From NCBI GenBank assembly GCA_026418175.1, contig JAOABX010000008.1, positions 54,336-118,335 on the forward strand: a stretch of DNA of 64,000 nt, read 5' to 3'. This DNA is from Flavobacteriales bacterium. Lineage in GTDB: Bacteria; Bacteroidota; Bacteroidia; CAIKAF01. Below the pieces are notes generated by a model that saw only the letters and a program-made list of their open reading frames with translations, ran no database searches and was not told the DNA's origin. This document shows positions 55,366-64,000 of this stretch, in pieces. The first letter of the stretch is position 1. Each line of letters starts with the position of its first letter. The translations under genes and the position numbers were made by a program.

Positions 55366-56175
55366 ATGCATATTAAAATACTTGGAACATCAGCATTGGG
55401 CGGGTGGCCTTCACTGTTTTGTAACGGCCATGCATCCCAGAGAGCCATTGAGGTAGGTGGAAAAAATATTCGTTCCAGAAGCTCTCTGCTCATTGATCAG
55501 GTATTGAAAATTGATTTACCGCCTGATTCATTTCATCAGGCAGTTACGCATGGTTTTAATTTTTCTGAACTTAAATACCTCTTTATTACTCGTTCCAGCT
55601 ACAACAACTTTGCAGCCGGTGAACTTGAAAATCTCACCCCTTTTCTGGCTCAACGAAAAAATCTCGATTTTGTACGTATTTTTGGCAATACCGAAACTTT
55701 AGCTCAGCTTAAACCCATGGAGGGTCAACTCCATGCTACTTTGCATGAAATCCAACCCGGCCAGATGATCAATATTGGTTCATTTGATGTGTTTCCGATA
55801 AAAGCCATGAACAATGGTGATTTGTATCCACTCAATTACATTATTCGTAAGCAGCGTAAAGCAATATTATACGCAACCGATACCGGGGTGTATGAAGAAA
55901 AAACCTGGAAAAACCTGAAAGGCTTGCAAGTGCAAACAGTCCTTATTGAGTGTTCGCAAGGGCCCCGAAAATCAACCTATTTAGAAAAGATGGGCCTGCC
56001 TGATGTGCTGGCATTTAAAAAGAAAGCTGAAGATATTGGACTTACCAACCAACATACCCGCTGGATTATTACTCACTTTTCACACCAGGGTGGGCTGCTG
56101 CACGATGAAATGGAAGAAGTAGCCCGTCCGTTTGGTCTCGAAGTGGCCTACGACGGAATGGAGCTGGAGGTTTGA
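55366..56175 (+). CDS. Metallo-beta-lactamase-fold protein with degenerate metal motif
   Basis: A 269-residue PqqB-like MBL fold. The start IKILGTSALGGWPSLFC, LKIDLPPDSF and DTGVYEEKTW are family-like. At the HxHxDH position it reads ITRSSYNNFAAGEL, so three His and the Asp are replaced by Arg, Ser, Asn and Asn. A later ITHFSHQGG keeps its His. The protein therefore probably binds no normal dinuclear zinc centre and may be a pseudoenzyme. The frame is intact, arguing against simple decay. Confidence 0.82.
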   Translation: MHIKILGTSALGGWPSLFCNGHASQRAIEVGGKNIRSRSSLLIDQVLKIDLPPDSFHQAVTHGFNFSELKYLFITRSSYNNFAAGELENLTPFLAQRKNLDFVRIFGNTETLAQLKPMEGQLHATLHEIQPGQMINIGSFDVFPIKAMNNGDLYPLNYIIRKQRKAILYATDTGVYEEKTWKNLKGLQVQTVLIECSQGPRKSTYLEKMGLPDVLAFKKKAEDIGLTNQHTRWIITHFSHQGGLLHDEMEEVARPFGLEVAYDGMELEV

Positions 56176-56250
56176 TAACTATTGAACGCATCCTTTAAAT
56201 AATTTTGCACATTCCTGCATTTTTGTAACCTTAGCAGGAATTTATCAGTT

Positions 56251-57360
56251 GTGTATTCCAATTCGATAGGACATATTCTACAACTTACCACATTCGGCGA
56301 ATCCCATGGCCCGGCCATGGGGGGAGTCATTACTGGTTTTCCGGCTGGTTTGAGGGTAGATTTGGAGGCTATCCAACAAGAGGTTAATAAACGAAAACCG
56401 GGACAATCATATTTAACTACTCCTCGTAACGAGGAAGACAAGGTAGAGCTTCTTTCCGGTTTATTTGAAGGAATTACTCTGGGCACGCCCATCGGATTTA
56501 TCATACGCAATATCCAACCCAAAAGTGAGGATTATGAAATTTTAAAAGATGTTTTTCGTCCTTCGCATGCAGATTATACTTGGCAACAAAAGTATGGAAT
56601 TCGTGATTATCGGGGCGGTGGCCGCTCATCAGCTCGGGAAACCATTTGTAGGGTGGTGGCAGGTGCTTTAGCTAAACAATTATTGCAGCATTGGCATATT
56701 TCAGTGGATGCTTATGTATCATCCGTTGGAAACGTGCACTGTGAGGAATCATATACAAGCCTCGATTTATCCAAAACTTATGAGAGTATCGTACGATGCC
56801 CCCATCCTGAAACAGCGCAGGCAATGATACAACACATAGAACAAGCCCGCATGGAAGGAGACACCTTGGGGGGGGTTATAACTTGCATTATCCGCCAAGT
56901 ACCAGTAGGATTGGGTCAGCCGGTATTTGCTAAACTGAATGCAGACTTGACACATGCCTTGGCTGGAATCAATGCCGTAAAAGGTGTAGAGTTTGGAGAT
57001 GGTTTTTCTATCACCCAAAAAAAAGGCAGCGAAGTAAAAGATGTGTGGAGTAGCGGCGAAGATGTAGAAAAGCTACGTACACTTTCCAATCATTCCGGAG
57101 GAATTCAGGGTGGAATCAGTAATGGAGAAGACATTGTGATACGGGTTGCATTTAAGCCGGTATCAACCTTACAACAACCGCTGGAAGTAATGAATAGTAG
57201 AGGAGAAGAAACAATTCTTAACCCCAAAGGCCGGCATGACCCTTGTGTGTTGCCCCGGGCTGCTATCATTGTGGAATCAATGGCTGCCTGGGTACTAGCC
57301 AATCACTTGCTTTGGGCCGCTACAGATACTCTGGATAAAATTAAAAAAGCATGGACATGA
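56251..57360 (+). CDS. aroC: Chorismate synthase
   Basis: Converts EPSP to chorismate with reduced FMN. It has 369 residues from a GTG start. Motifs: TTFGESHGPAMGGVITGFPAG, the FMN-site RPSHADYTWQQKYGIRDYRGGGRSSARET, EFGDGF and GRHDPCVLPRA. Length is normal. It overlaps the following symporter by a few bases. Confidence 0.95.
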   Translation: MYSNSIGHILQLTTFGESHGPAMGGVITGFPAGLRVDLEAIQQEVNKRKPGQSYLTTPRNEEDKVELLSGLFEGITLGTPIGFIIRNIQPKSEDYEILKDVFRPSHADYTWQQKYGIRDYRGGGRSSARETICRVVAGALAKQLLQHWHISVDAYVSSVGNVHCEESYTSLDLSKTYESIVRCPHPETAQAMIQHIEQARMEGDTLGGVITCIIRQVPVGLGQPVFAKLNADLTHALAGINAVKGVEFGDGFSITQKKGSEVKDVWSSGEDVEKLRTLSNHSGGIQGGISNGEDIVIRVAFKPVSTLQQPLEVMNSRGEETILNPKGRHDPCVLPRAAIIVESMAAWVLANHLLWAATDTLDKIKKAWT

Positions 57361-58679
57361 GTGTTGTAAAACGTATCCCGTTATATGTACAGATATTGGC
57401 AGGCATGGGGCTGGGAATCGCAGTTGGACTTTTGGCACTAGGTAATGGTTTGCAGGAATTTGTTATAGATTGGATAAAGCCCTTTGGAACCATCTTTATG
57501 AAGTTGCTGAAATTAATTGCCATGCCTTTGGTACTAGCATCGCTGATTACGGGCATTGTTTCTTTAAAAGACATCACCCGATTATCACGTATGGGCGGTA
57601 AAACTTTATTAATATATATTACTACCACGGTCATAGCTATCAGCCTTGGGCTTTCGGTGGTGAATGTAATACGTCCCGGAGAATTTTTATCACAAGCAAC
57701 GCGTGAACAGTTGAAAGAACAATATGCTACAGGCCTGCATGAAAAACTTTCGAAAGCATCTGAGACCATTAAAAATGCAGGGCCATTACAATTTTTAGAA
57801 GACATGGTGCCTGAAAATATCGTGTTGGCAGCATCAGATACCCGTATGATGTTGCAGGTGATATTTTTTGCAGTGATGTTGGGTATTGCGTTAATTTTAA
57901 TTCCGGCTGCTAAATCTCAACCCCTTATCCATTTTTTTGATGCGCTAAATGAAGCTATTTTGAAAATGGTAGATATTATTATGTTATTTGCACCGGTAGG
58001 TGTAATGGCGTTGATAGCTGGTGTGATGGTGGATGTAGCCGGGAATAATCCGGCATCGGTGTGGCAGGTATTGTATTCATTATTGATGTATAGCATCACG
58101 GTGATGATTGGATTATTGTTAATGCTGGTATTTGTATATCCTTCTTTGATTTGGATGTTTGCCAAACGGTTTTCGCCGTTGCGTTTTTACAGAGCCATTA
58201 GTCCGGCACAGTTGATGGCTTTTTCAACCAGTTCGAGTGCAGCTGCGTTGCCGGTAACCATTGAACGTGTGGAAGAACATTTGGGCGTATCAAAAGAAGT
58301 GTCGGGTTTTGTATTGCCGTTAGGTGCAACTATCAATATGGATGGAACCAGCTTATATCAGGCAGTGGCTACAGTATTTATAGCACAGGCGTATGGAATA
58401 GATTTAAATTTTTCGCAGCAGCTTACCATCATTTTTACGGCAACGTTGGCTTCGATAGGCTCGGCGGCGGTACCAGGAGCGGGATTGGTAATGCTGATTA
58501 TTGTTTTAAATTCGGTAGGGTTAGACCCTACTGGAATAGCATTGGTGATGGCACCAGACCGATTGCTGGATATGATGCGTACAACGGTGAATGTTACAAG
58601 TGATTGTGCAGTGGCCACCATGATAGCCAGCAGTGAAAACGGCAGAATTAAAATGGATAATGAAATTGCAATGAATTAA
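57351..58679 (+). CDS. Dicarboxylate/amino acid:cation symporter (DAACS)
   Basis: A 442-residue GltPh-type transporter with about eight helices and two hairpins. HP1 is at AFSTSSSAAALPVT, TM7 carries LGATINMDGTSLYQ (the NMDGT motif), and HP2 is GSAAVPGAGLVML; TM8 has VNVTSDCAVA. It imports glutamate, aspartate or dicarboxylates with Na+ or H+. Starts at 57351 and 57357 are both possible; 57357 gives an ATGA overlap with aroC. Confidence 0.93.
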   Translation: MDMSVVKRIPLYVQILAGMGLGIAVGLLALGNGLQEFVIDWIKPFGTIFMKLLKLIAMPLVLASLITGIVSLKDITRLSRMGGKTLLIYITTTVIAISLGLSVVNVIRPGEFLSQATREQLKEQYATGLHEKLSKASETIKNAGPLQFLEDMVPENIVLAASDTRMMLQVIFFAVMLGIALILIPAAKSQPLIHFFDALNEAILKMVDIIMLFAPVGVMALIAGVMVDVAGNNPASVWQVLYSLLMYSITVMIGLLLMLVFVYPSLIWMFAKRFSPLRFYRAISPAQLMAFSTSSSAAALPVTIERVEEHLGVSKEVSGFVLPLGATINMDGTSLYQAVATVFIAQAYGIDLNFSQQLTIIFTATLASIGSAAVPGAGLVMLIIVLNSVGLDPTGIALVMAPDRLLDMMRTTVNVTSDCAVATMIASSENGRIKMDNEIAMN

Positions 58680-58691
58680 GTTGATTGAAAA

Positions 58692-58849
58692 AAGGCAGCC
58701 GGATGGACGTGAAAAGCCCGCAGGGGCGAATGCCGCTGTGCACACGGTAGCAGGGCCGCGGGCACAAGGACACTGCTGCCGGGATGCACAGCGTGCAAGA
58801 GCCCCGAGGACTTGAAACAAACAGCCGTGCATGCCCCTGTTTTTTTTTA
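58692..58849 (+). other. GC-rich foldable intergenic element (structured RNA, repeat or complex terminator)
   Basis: This 160-bp stretch is far GC-richer than its surroundings. CGCTGTGCA (58734-58742) pairs perfectly with TGCACAGCG (58785-58793). Inside, GGTAGCAG (58746-58753) pairs with CTGCTGCC (58773-58780), with one G-U. GGGGC (58723-58727) can pair outside with GCCCC (58801-58805). A nine-T run ends the element. It could be a transcription terminator region, a REP-like repeat or a noncoding RNA. Confidence 0.55.
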
Positions 58850-58862
58850 AAATATATTACAT

Positions 58863-59198
58863 ATGCTTGGTTTTTTGAATTATCAGACCCATCCGGAAGA
58901 TGCGCAAAAGCGGGTGTTTTATTATCGGTTTGAAGATGTATATCAGTCTATGCAATTGGAGTTACAAAAGAAAAATGTACCTTATGAAACGTATGTAGAA
59001 GATGATGGCACATGTACTTATTACATTATTGTGAATCGTGTAGATTTTGATGAAGCGTATGCATGCAATGCTACGGCTTTGACTAGGCATAAAAAGCCCT
59101 TTTTGGCAGACAAAGGGTTGCGAATTTTTATTTTTTCAATATTTTTCATTTTTACTGCGATTGCTATCGTAGGCTATATTGTGAGTAATTATTTCTAA
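58863..59198 (+). CDS. Hypothetical protein with C-terminal membrane anchor
   Basis: A 111-residue protein: a soluble N-terminal domain of about 80 residues (RFEDVYQSMQLELQKKNVPYETY), then one hydrophobic helix at the C-terminus (about residues 86-108). I recognise no family; the N-terminal part resembles the DUF2007 style of small sensor domain only loosely. Confidence 0.6.
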   Translation: MLGFLNYQTHPEDAQKRVFYYRFEDVYQSMQLELQKKNVPYETYVEDDGTCTYYIIVNRVDFDEAYACNATALTRHKKPFLADKGLRIFIFSIFFIFTAIAIVGYIVSNYF

Positions 59199-59209
59199 AT
59201 GTAGTGTAA

Positions 59210-60013
59210 TTGAACCGCCCGATTTTCATAGGAATTTTTACTATTTCAATATCCTCATTTTTGTTTTGGGGATTGTTGTATATTTTTTCACACTATTTGA
59301 ATTATCAGCCTTGGTATAACCTTCGGCCTTCTTCTGTCAAAGCTCAAGCAATTTTTTCAAAGGATGGTGTGACACAAGCATGGAAGGTTCGAAAACGGGT
59401 ATTTACTTATTCGGTATTAGAAGCACACATGAAACGCTACGGATTAATCAATATACAGGATTCAATTCCTGAAATTTATGTTGATTTGAAATATTCTACG
59501 ACCGATAATTTTACAGAGCACGATTTGTATGGTAATCTAACCAAAGCTATGGCACATCCGTACCTGGTAGCACGGTTGAAGAGAGCCCGTGCTTTACTGA
59601 AAATACGAAGACCAGACTTAGAGTTTATTATATTTGATGCAGGCCGACCAAAACGCATCCAGGATACGCTTTGGGGATATTTGAAAGAACATCCGCAACG
59701 GAATAAATATGTATCAGATCCTAACGCAGGCTCTGTACATAACTATGGATTGGCGCTGGATATATCATTGGCAGATAGCTTGGGCCATCCGATTGACATG
59801 GGTTCGCCTTATGATCATTTTGGGGAAGAGGCTCACATATTAAACGAAGAAATGTTAGTAAAAAAAAGGCTGATAAAAACTTCGGCGCTTGAAAACCGAA
59901 AGTTGCTTCGTGAAATTATGGTGATTAGTGGTTTTTCTACTATTACCAGTGAATGGTGGCATTTTTATATTTCTCCTAAACAATTGCTTGAACCTCCAGT
60001 AATTATTCCCTAA
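59210..60013 (+). CDS. D-Ala-D-Ala dipeptidase, VanX/DdpX family (M15D)
   Basis: A 267-residue zinc peptidase. An N-terminal membrane anchor (about residues 2-26) precedes the catalytic domain with DLKYSTTDNFT, the Arg loop DAGRPKRIQ, the zinc motif SVHNYGLALDIS and the general-base segment SEWWHFY. It cleaves D-Ala-D-Ala, most likely for peptidoglycan recycling; no vanHA genes are near, so a resistance role is not supported. It starts at TTG, with no ATG nearby. Confidence 0.88.
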   Translation: MNRPIFIGIFTISISSFLFWGLLYIFSHYLNYQPWYNLRPSSVKAQAIFSKDGVTQAWKVRKRVFTYSVLEAHMKRYGLINIQDSIPEIYVDLKYSTTDNFTEHDLYGNLTKAMAHPYLVARLKRARALLKIRRPDLEFIIFDAGRPKRIQDTLWGYLKEHPQRNKYVSDPNAGSVHNYGLALDISLADSLGHPIDMGSPYDHFGEEAHILNEEMLVKKRLIKTSALENRKLLREIMVISGFSTITSEWWHFYISPKQLLEPPVIIP

Positions 60014-61161
60014 TGGCAGTACTACAAATAATCCTTTTACTTATTATTCCTTATGGCATTCAAATATTGTGTGCCCGTATTCAACCTTTTCGGTTTATCG
60101 GAACAGCCATTACCTGTTTTTTGATAGGTGTATTGTTGGGGAATGTTTTGCCAGAAGGTTATTATCAACCAAAAGCTACCCAATCATTTTATGAAGTATT
60201 GGTTCCGTTGGGTAGTGTGTTAATGCTTGTTAGTACCGATATTTCCAAATGGATTAAGGTATCACTCATTACCATGGGGTCGTTTATTTTTCAGGTGTTA
60301 TCAGTGATTATTTCTGTGATTATAGGATTTATTATTTTTCGTAGCACTCTTTCGGATTTGCCTTTGATAGCTGGCATGATTACCGGAACCTATATTGGTG
60401 GTTCGCCCAATTTATCAGCTGTTCAACTAGCATTGGGTGCGCCTCCTGAAATGTTTACCCGTGTTTTTTTGTCAGACATGTGTGCTAGTATTCCTTACTT
60501 GGTATTTATCATGGTATTTGCAGCAAAATTGCTTCGTCCGTTTCTACCTCCATTCAGAGGGATATCCGAATCAGAAAAACAGTTACAAACCGAAGAAAAA
60601 AAATTTTATGAATTTGGGGTGATTAAACGTATTCAGTTTATTGGTGTTGGAATTTTACTTGCATTACTGGTAACCATCATTCCCATTGGTTTGCATGTAT
60701 TGTATTCAGGAAGTGTGGAAGGAATCAACATGGCATTTTTAATTTTATCAATTACAGTGATTAGTGTTTTGCTATCGTTTGTTCCGCAAGTGCGCAATTT
60801 GCCCGGAAGTTTTGAGGTTGGCGACTATCTGTTTAATGCATTTTTTCTTTGCATGGGAACATTGACCCAGCTTCATTTGTTAATACAGGTTGATGTACAA
60901 TTATTAATGTTTACTGCAGTATCGCTTTATGGTTCTTTTATATTGCATTTTATAGCAGCTTGGTTATTTAAGATAGATCGTGATACGTTTATTATAACAT
61001 CGGTAGCTGGAATTATGAGTCCGCCGTTTATTCCAGCAGTGGCATCGTCGCTGCAAAATCGTGAAATTATTGTGCCAGGCATGGCTGTATCCATTGTTGG
61101 TTTGGCTGCCGGTAATATTTTTGGAATATCAATAGCCACCTATTTATTAAATTACACATGA
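60013..61161 (+). CDS. DUF819 family membrane transporter-like protein
   Basis: A 382-residue protein with about ten membrane helices and the family segment MITGTYIGGSPNLSAVQLALG. The second half has SVAGIMSPPFIPAVASSLQN. DUF819 is transporter-like and its substrate is unknown. Its start overlaps the dipeptidase stop (TAATG), so a role in moving a peptidoglycan-derived amino acid or peptide is conceivable. Confidence 0.86.
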   Translation: MAVLQIILLLIIPYGIQILCARIQPFRFIGTAITCFLIGVLLGNVLPEGYYQPKATQSFYEVLVPLGSVLMLVSTDISKWIKVSLITMGSFIFQVLSVIISVIIGFIIFRSTLSDLPLIAGMITGTYIGGSPNLSAVQLALGAPPEMFTRVFLSDMCASIPYLVFIMVFAAKLLRPFLPPFRGISESEKQLQTEEKKFYEFGVIKRIQFIGVGILLALLVTIIPIGLHVLYSGSVEGINMAFLILSITVISVLLSFVPQVRNLPGSFEVGDYLFNAFFLCMGTLTQLHLLIQVDVQLLMFTAVSLYGSFILHFIAAWLFKIDRDTFIITSVAGIMSPPFIPAVASSLQNREIIVPGMAVSIVGLAAGNIFGISIATYLLNYT

Positions 61162-61745
61162 ATTTAGATAAAGAATATTGGAACTCCCGTTATCTTGAAG
61201 GAAATACAGGCTGGGACATTGGCTATCCTTCAACGCCGATAAAAGACTTTGTAGATACATTGAATAACAAGCATATTCTAATTCTTATTCCAGGTGCCGG
61301 AAATGCTTACGAAGCAGAGTATTTGCATCGGCAGGGTTTTACTAATGTTTTTATTTTAGATATTTCAGAATTTCCTCTAAAACATTTTAAACAACGTGTT
61401 CCTGATTTTCCTGAATTGCATTTAATCCAGCAAAATTTTTTTGAACATCAAGGTCAATACGATCTAATCATTGAACAAACTTTTTTTTGTGCGTTGTATC
61501 CCGCCTTGCGTAAAAGGTATGCTAAGCATATGCATTCCTTATTAAAGCCTCAAGGGCGCTTAGTAGGATTGCTGTTTGATGCTCCAATGAATGAATACCA
61601 ACCACCATTTGGAGGAACTATGAGGGAATACCATTCAATCTTTGAACCGTACTTTAATTTTATCAAGTTTGAACCTTGCCTAAATAGTATTCCTCCACGA
61701 CAGGGTAAAGAAATGTGGATGGAATTGATTAAAAAATCATATTAA
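61158..61745 (+). CDS. TPMT-family SAM-dependent methyltransferase
   Basis: A 195-residue methyltransferase with the thiopurine-methyltransferase start YWNSRYLEGNTGWDIGYPS, the SAM glycine motif ILIPGAGNAYEAEYL and the EQTFFCAL segment. Bacterial homologs methylate selenium, tellurium or thiols. It overlaps the DUF819 gene by 4 bp (ATGA). A link to the two upstream genes is only positional. Confidence 0.88.
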   Translation: MNLDKEYWNSRYLEGNTGWDIGYPSTPIKDFVDTLNNKHILILIPGAGNAYEAEYLHRQGFTNVFILDISEFPLKHFKQRVPDFPELHLIQQNFFEHQGQYDLIIEQTFFCALYPALRKRYAKHMHSLLKPQGRLVGLLFDAPMNEYQPPFGGTMREYHSIFEPYFNFIKFEPCLNSIPPRQGKEMWMELIKKSY

Positions 61746-61867
61746 AATGTTAAAAATTTATTTACTCAGTGGTTTATTTTATTTACTAAACTATACATAG
61801 TGTTTAATAAATAATTAATAAATCAGAGAATGCATTAAAATTAATTTGTGCATAAAATAATAAAACT

Positions 61868-62323
61868 ATGCGCATAATTTTAGTGGTTTTGGTTTCAATG
61901 GTTTGTAGTTTGCAGCTCAATGCTCAACAAACCAGTAAGACATCAAAATCTTCGAATAATCATTTAATTGATGCAGATGATATTGTTTATACATTTTACA
62001 ATGTTAATGAACCCGACTTTCCGCAATTACCCAGCCAAGACGATCAGGAAAGCATTAAAATTTTTTATAAAAATCTTGGCTTTTGGTTAAATAATCATGG
62101 AGAGAATTTGCAGTTAAAAGTAAATCAGGGGATTTTGCCTTCATTTACATTAAAAAGAAGTGCTATACGCAACTTATCAGAAGAAAAAAATTTAGAATTC
62201 AAAGCATTTTATAATTCCCTCGATTCATATATTCAATTTGTTGAAAATCAAAAAGTTTTGTCAAAAGGTAGTATTCTGTTGCCTGATTTTCTATTTAAAA
62301 AACTAATCTCATTTTTTAATTAA
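61868..62323 (+). CDS. Hypothetical secreted protein
   Basis: A 151-residue protein with a signal peptide (cut after LNAQ). The mature part is small and mostly helical-looking, with no family I recognise. It is directly followed by the large repeat protein, whose ATG overlaps this stop (TAATG), so the two are probably one operon. Confidence 0.6.
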   Translation: MRIILVVLVSMVCSLQLNAQQTSKTSKSSNNHLIDADDIVYTFYNVNEPDFPQLPSQDDQESIKIFYKNLGFWLNNHGENLQLKVNQGILPSFTLKRSAIRNLSEEKNLEFKAFYNSLDSYIQFVENQKVLSKGSILLPDFLFKKLISFFN

Positions 62324-64000
62324 TGGATACATTAACAAAACATCCTCCTATGAATATCAATATTAGACATTTAATAAGTACATTATTGCTAATTAGCATT
62401 TACGTACAGGTAAAAGCACAGCCATCGTTTAATCATCCTACCACTGGATTGCAAAATACTTATACCGGGGCATGTATGGTGAATGTGTGTAGTGCGGTAT
62501 ATTATGATAATGGGGGAGGTTTTTCCAATTATTCTAATAATATAAATGGAGTACTGAGAACCTTTTGTCCTGATGCTCCTGGGCAGGCTGTTCAAGTTTA
62601 TTTCAATTATTTTAATATAGAAGGAGGGGCTGGTTGTCCATATGATTTCTTTCAAGTAATTAATGGACCAACTCAAAATGGAACTGTAATAGCCAGTGGA
62701 TGTGGTACATCATTACAAGGACAAACCTACACGTCAACGCACCCGAGCGGATGTTTAACATTTCGTTTTTGGTCAGATAATACAGTTAATTTACCTGGTT
62801 GGGTAAGCATATTAACCTGTGTGCCTCACCCCAATGGATTCTCTAATGGCCCTCAGGCTGGTACCAATGCTGATTGTGCATTTGCAACGGGAATTTGTAG
62901 TAATAGTTACAATTTTACTGGATTAAGTACCGGCCCTGGTTTAACGTCAGATGGATGTGGCGGGTGTGTGCTTGCTGAAAATCATTCCAATTGGTATGAG
63001 TTTACCATCAATACATCTGGTGTTTTGGGATTCACTATTGTTCCGAACAATCCTAGTGTGGATGATTATGATTTCGCATTGTATCAAGCCAGTAATTGTT
63101 CTAGCTTAGGAACCCCTGTACGTTGTTCTTATGCTGCTACCACAGGTAATACAGGGTTACAAACCGGTGCTGGAGATTTTACAGAGGATGTGCTTGGAAA
63201 TGGCTGGGTGGAAACCATTTCAGTTACTGCAGGCCAAAAATTTTATTTACTAATCAATGAATGGTCGCCTAATAATAGTGGGTTTACATTAAACTGGACG
63301 GGGACTGCTACCATTGCGACCCCAAAACCCACTTTTATAATAAATTCAGCAAGTTATCCCGATGGAGGTTCCTTTAGTATATGTCAAAATCAACCATTAA
63401 CTATTACAGCTGATGGTGCCGGTGGTTCAACATTTACTTGGTGGAATCAGGCAACGGGTGGTACTCAAATAGGAACAGGGGGCAGTTATTCTCCATCTAC
63501 TGCGACTCCTGGTTCAGTAACATATTATTTACAAGAACATACGGCTAGTGGATGTATATCTGCTCGTTCGGCTATAACGATCAATGTACAACCCACAAAT
63601 ACCGCTACTGGTCCAGGAAGTGCTACAGTTTGTGTAAACACAGCGATGACACCCATAACACATACTACAACAGGAGCAACTGGTATTGGCTCTCCAAGTG
63701 GGTTACCTCCAGGTGTTTCTGCTAGCTTTAGTAGTGGAACGATTACAATTAGTGGCACGCCTACGGTTATAGGGACATACAATTACAGTATTCCATTATC
63801 TGGTGGGTGTGGAAGTGTAAATGCGACAGGTACTATTACAGTCATCAATAGCAATACAGTGACTGGCCCAGGCAGTGCAACGGTATGTGTGAACACCGCG
63901 ATGACTTCGATAACCCATACTACGACCGGGGCAACGGGAATCGGAGCTCCGACGGGATTACCTCCGGGCGTAACGGCATCGTTTGGAGGAGGAACGATCA
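62323..64000 (+). CDS. Large secreted CUB/Ig-like repeat protein (partial, runs off the right edge)
   Basis: An open frame of 559 codons with no stop before the window ends. A signal peptide (more likely from the ATG at 62350, [12 protein letters not shown], cut after VKAQ) precedes a CUB-like domain with paired cysteines (about residues 50-160) and a PPC-like domain. An Ig-like CxxN segment ([23 protein letters not shown]) follows, then tandem 85-residue repeats. The layout is that of giant T9SS adhesins of Bacteroidota; the C-terminus is not visible. Confidence 0.85.
   Translation, partial: MDTLTKHPPMNINIRHLISTLLLISIYVQVKAQPSFNHPTTGLQNTYTGACMVNVCSAVYYDNGGGFSNYSNNINGVLRTFCPDAPGQAVQVYFNYFNIEGGAGCPYDFFQVINGPTQNGTVIASGCGTSLQGQTYTSTHPSGCLTFRFWSDNTVNLPGWVSILTCVPHPNGFSNGPQAGTNADCAFATGICSNSYNFTGLSTGPGLTSDGCGGCVLAENHSNWYEFTINTSGVLGFTIVPNNPSVDDYDFALYQASNCSSLGTPVRCSYAATTGNTGLQTGAGDFTEDVLGNGWVETISVTAGQKFYLLINEWSPNNSGFTLNWTGTATIATPKPTFIINSASYPDGGSFSICQNQPLTITADGAGGSTFTWWNQATGGTQIGTGGSYSPSTATPGSVTYYLQEHTASGCISARSAITINVQPTNTATGPGSATVCVNTAMTPITHTTTGATGIGSPSGLPPGVSASFSSGTITISGTPTVIGTYNYSIPLSGGCGSVNATGTITVINSNTVTGPGSATVCVNTAMTSITHTTTGATGIGAPTGLPPGVTASFGGGTI
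63598..64000 (+). repeat. 85-residue tandem repeats inside the large repeat protein
   Basis: One complete 255-bp unit (63598-63852) and the start of a second (63853 onward, cut by the edge). The protein sequences are nearly identical ([15 protein letters not shown] then [10 protein letters not shown]), but synonymous positions differ widely and the second unit is GC-richer. Confidence 0.85.

Noticed and set aside
59210..60013. Vancomycin resistance operon
   Set aside because: Only a VanX-like dipeptidase is present. No vanH, vanA or vanRS genes adjoin it, so cell-wall recycling is the simpler reading.

Overview
The window is chromosomal DNA of a Bacteroidota bacterium. Three features support this. 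Several secreted proteins end in type IX secretion (T9SS) sorting domains with a PNP motif near the C-terminus. Gene starts are preceded by the Bacteroidota -7 promoter element TAnnTTTG. The gene order nudix / pyrE / SRPBCC / birA / rsfS / ftsH is one I know from this phylum. Base composition is AT-rich throughout, except in the transposase gene and one GC-rich intergenic element. I cannot name the genus.

Layout: (1) 0.7-5.8 kb, a minus-strand surface-polysaccharide operon (SDR epimerase, 5-alpha-reductase-like membrane enzyme, two GT4 glycosyltransferases, O-antigen ligase-like protein), divergent from a ferredoxin reductase/ferredoxin pair. (2) 7.3-12.1 kb, two envelope or secreted proteins of unknown role, then queA and murF back to back. 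(3) 12.1-16.9 kb, an accessory island. It holds a nucleotidyl-cyclase-like gene, a PIN-domain toxin with an unlisted 50-residue partner, and a one-TM-helix protein, all on the minus strand and each bounded by short complementary ends like integron gene cassettes. One imperfect 130-bp palindrome sits between two of the units. A 1.75-kb IS1182-family element with 10-bp terminal inverted repeats is inserted, and a diverged relic of a related IS end lies at the left border. (4) 17-28.4 kb, cytochrome c maturation genes (a CxxxY-type ccmE and ccmF), a DUF2520 protein, meaB, a thioredoxin-like protein and two T9SS-exported proteins. (5) 28.6-38.1 kb, housekeeping genes dnaE, fahA, a relA/spoT homolog, fur, a STAS protein and purA. 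(6) 38.1-48.5 kb, a T9SS FG-GAP protein broken by one in-frame TGA, a diheme cytochrome lipoprotein, an S9A oligopeptidase, tRNA-His, pirin, YceI, lipoproteins preceded by an (ATT)10 microsatellite, and tRNA-Ser. (7) 48.6-62.3 kb, the pyrE-ftsH cluster, a GNAT/PRTase/RimB-like cluster, a metallo-beta-lactamase-fold protein with a destroyed metal motif, aroC, a DAACS symporter, a GC-rich foldable element, a VanX-like dipeptidase, a DUF819 transporter and a TPMT-like methyltransferase. (8) 62.3-64 kb, the 5' part of a large CUB/Ig-like repeat protein that runs off the window.

The most unusual region is the cassette-like island. Single-gene oddities are the in-frame TGA, the tRNA-His with two adjacent U-U mismatches in the acceptor stem, the MBL pseudoenzyme, the structured GC-rich element and the microsatellite in front of a cysteine-rich lipoprotein.
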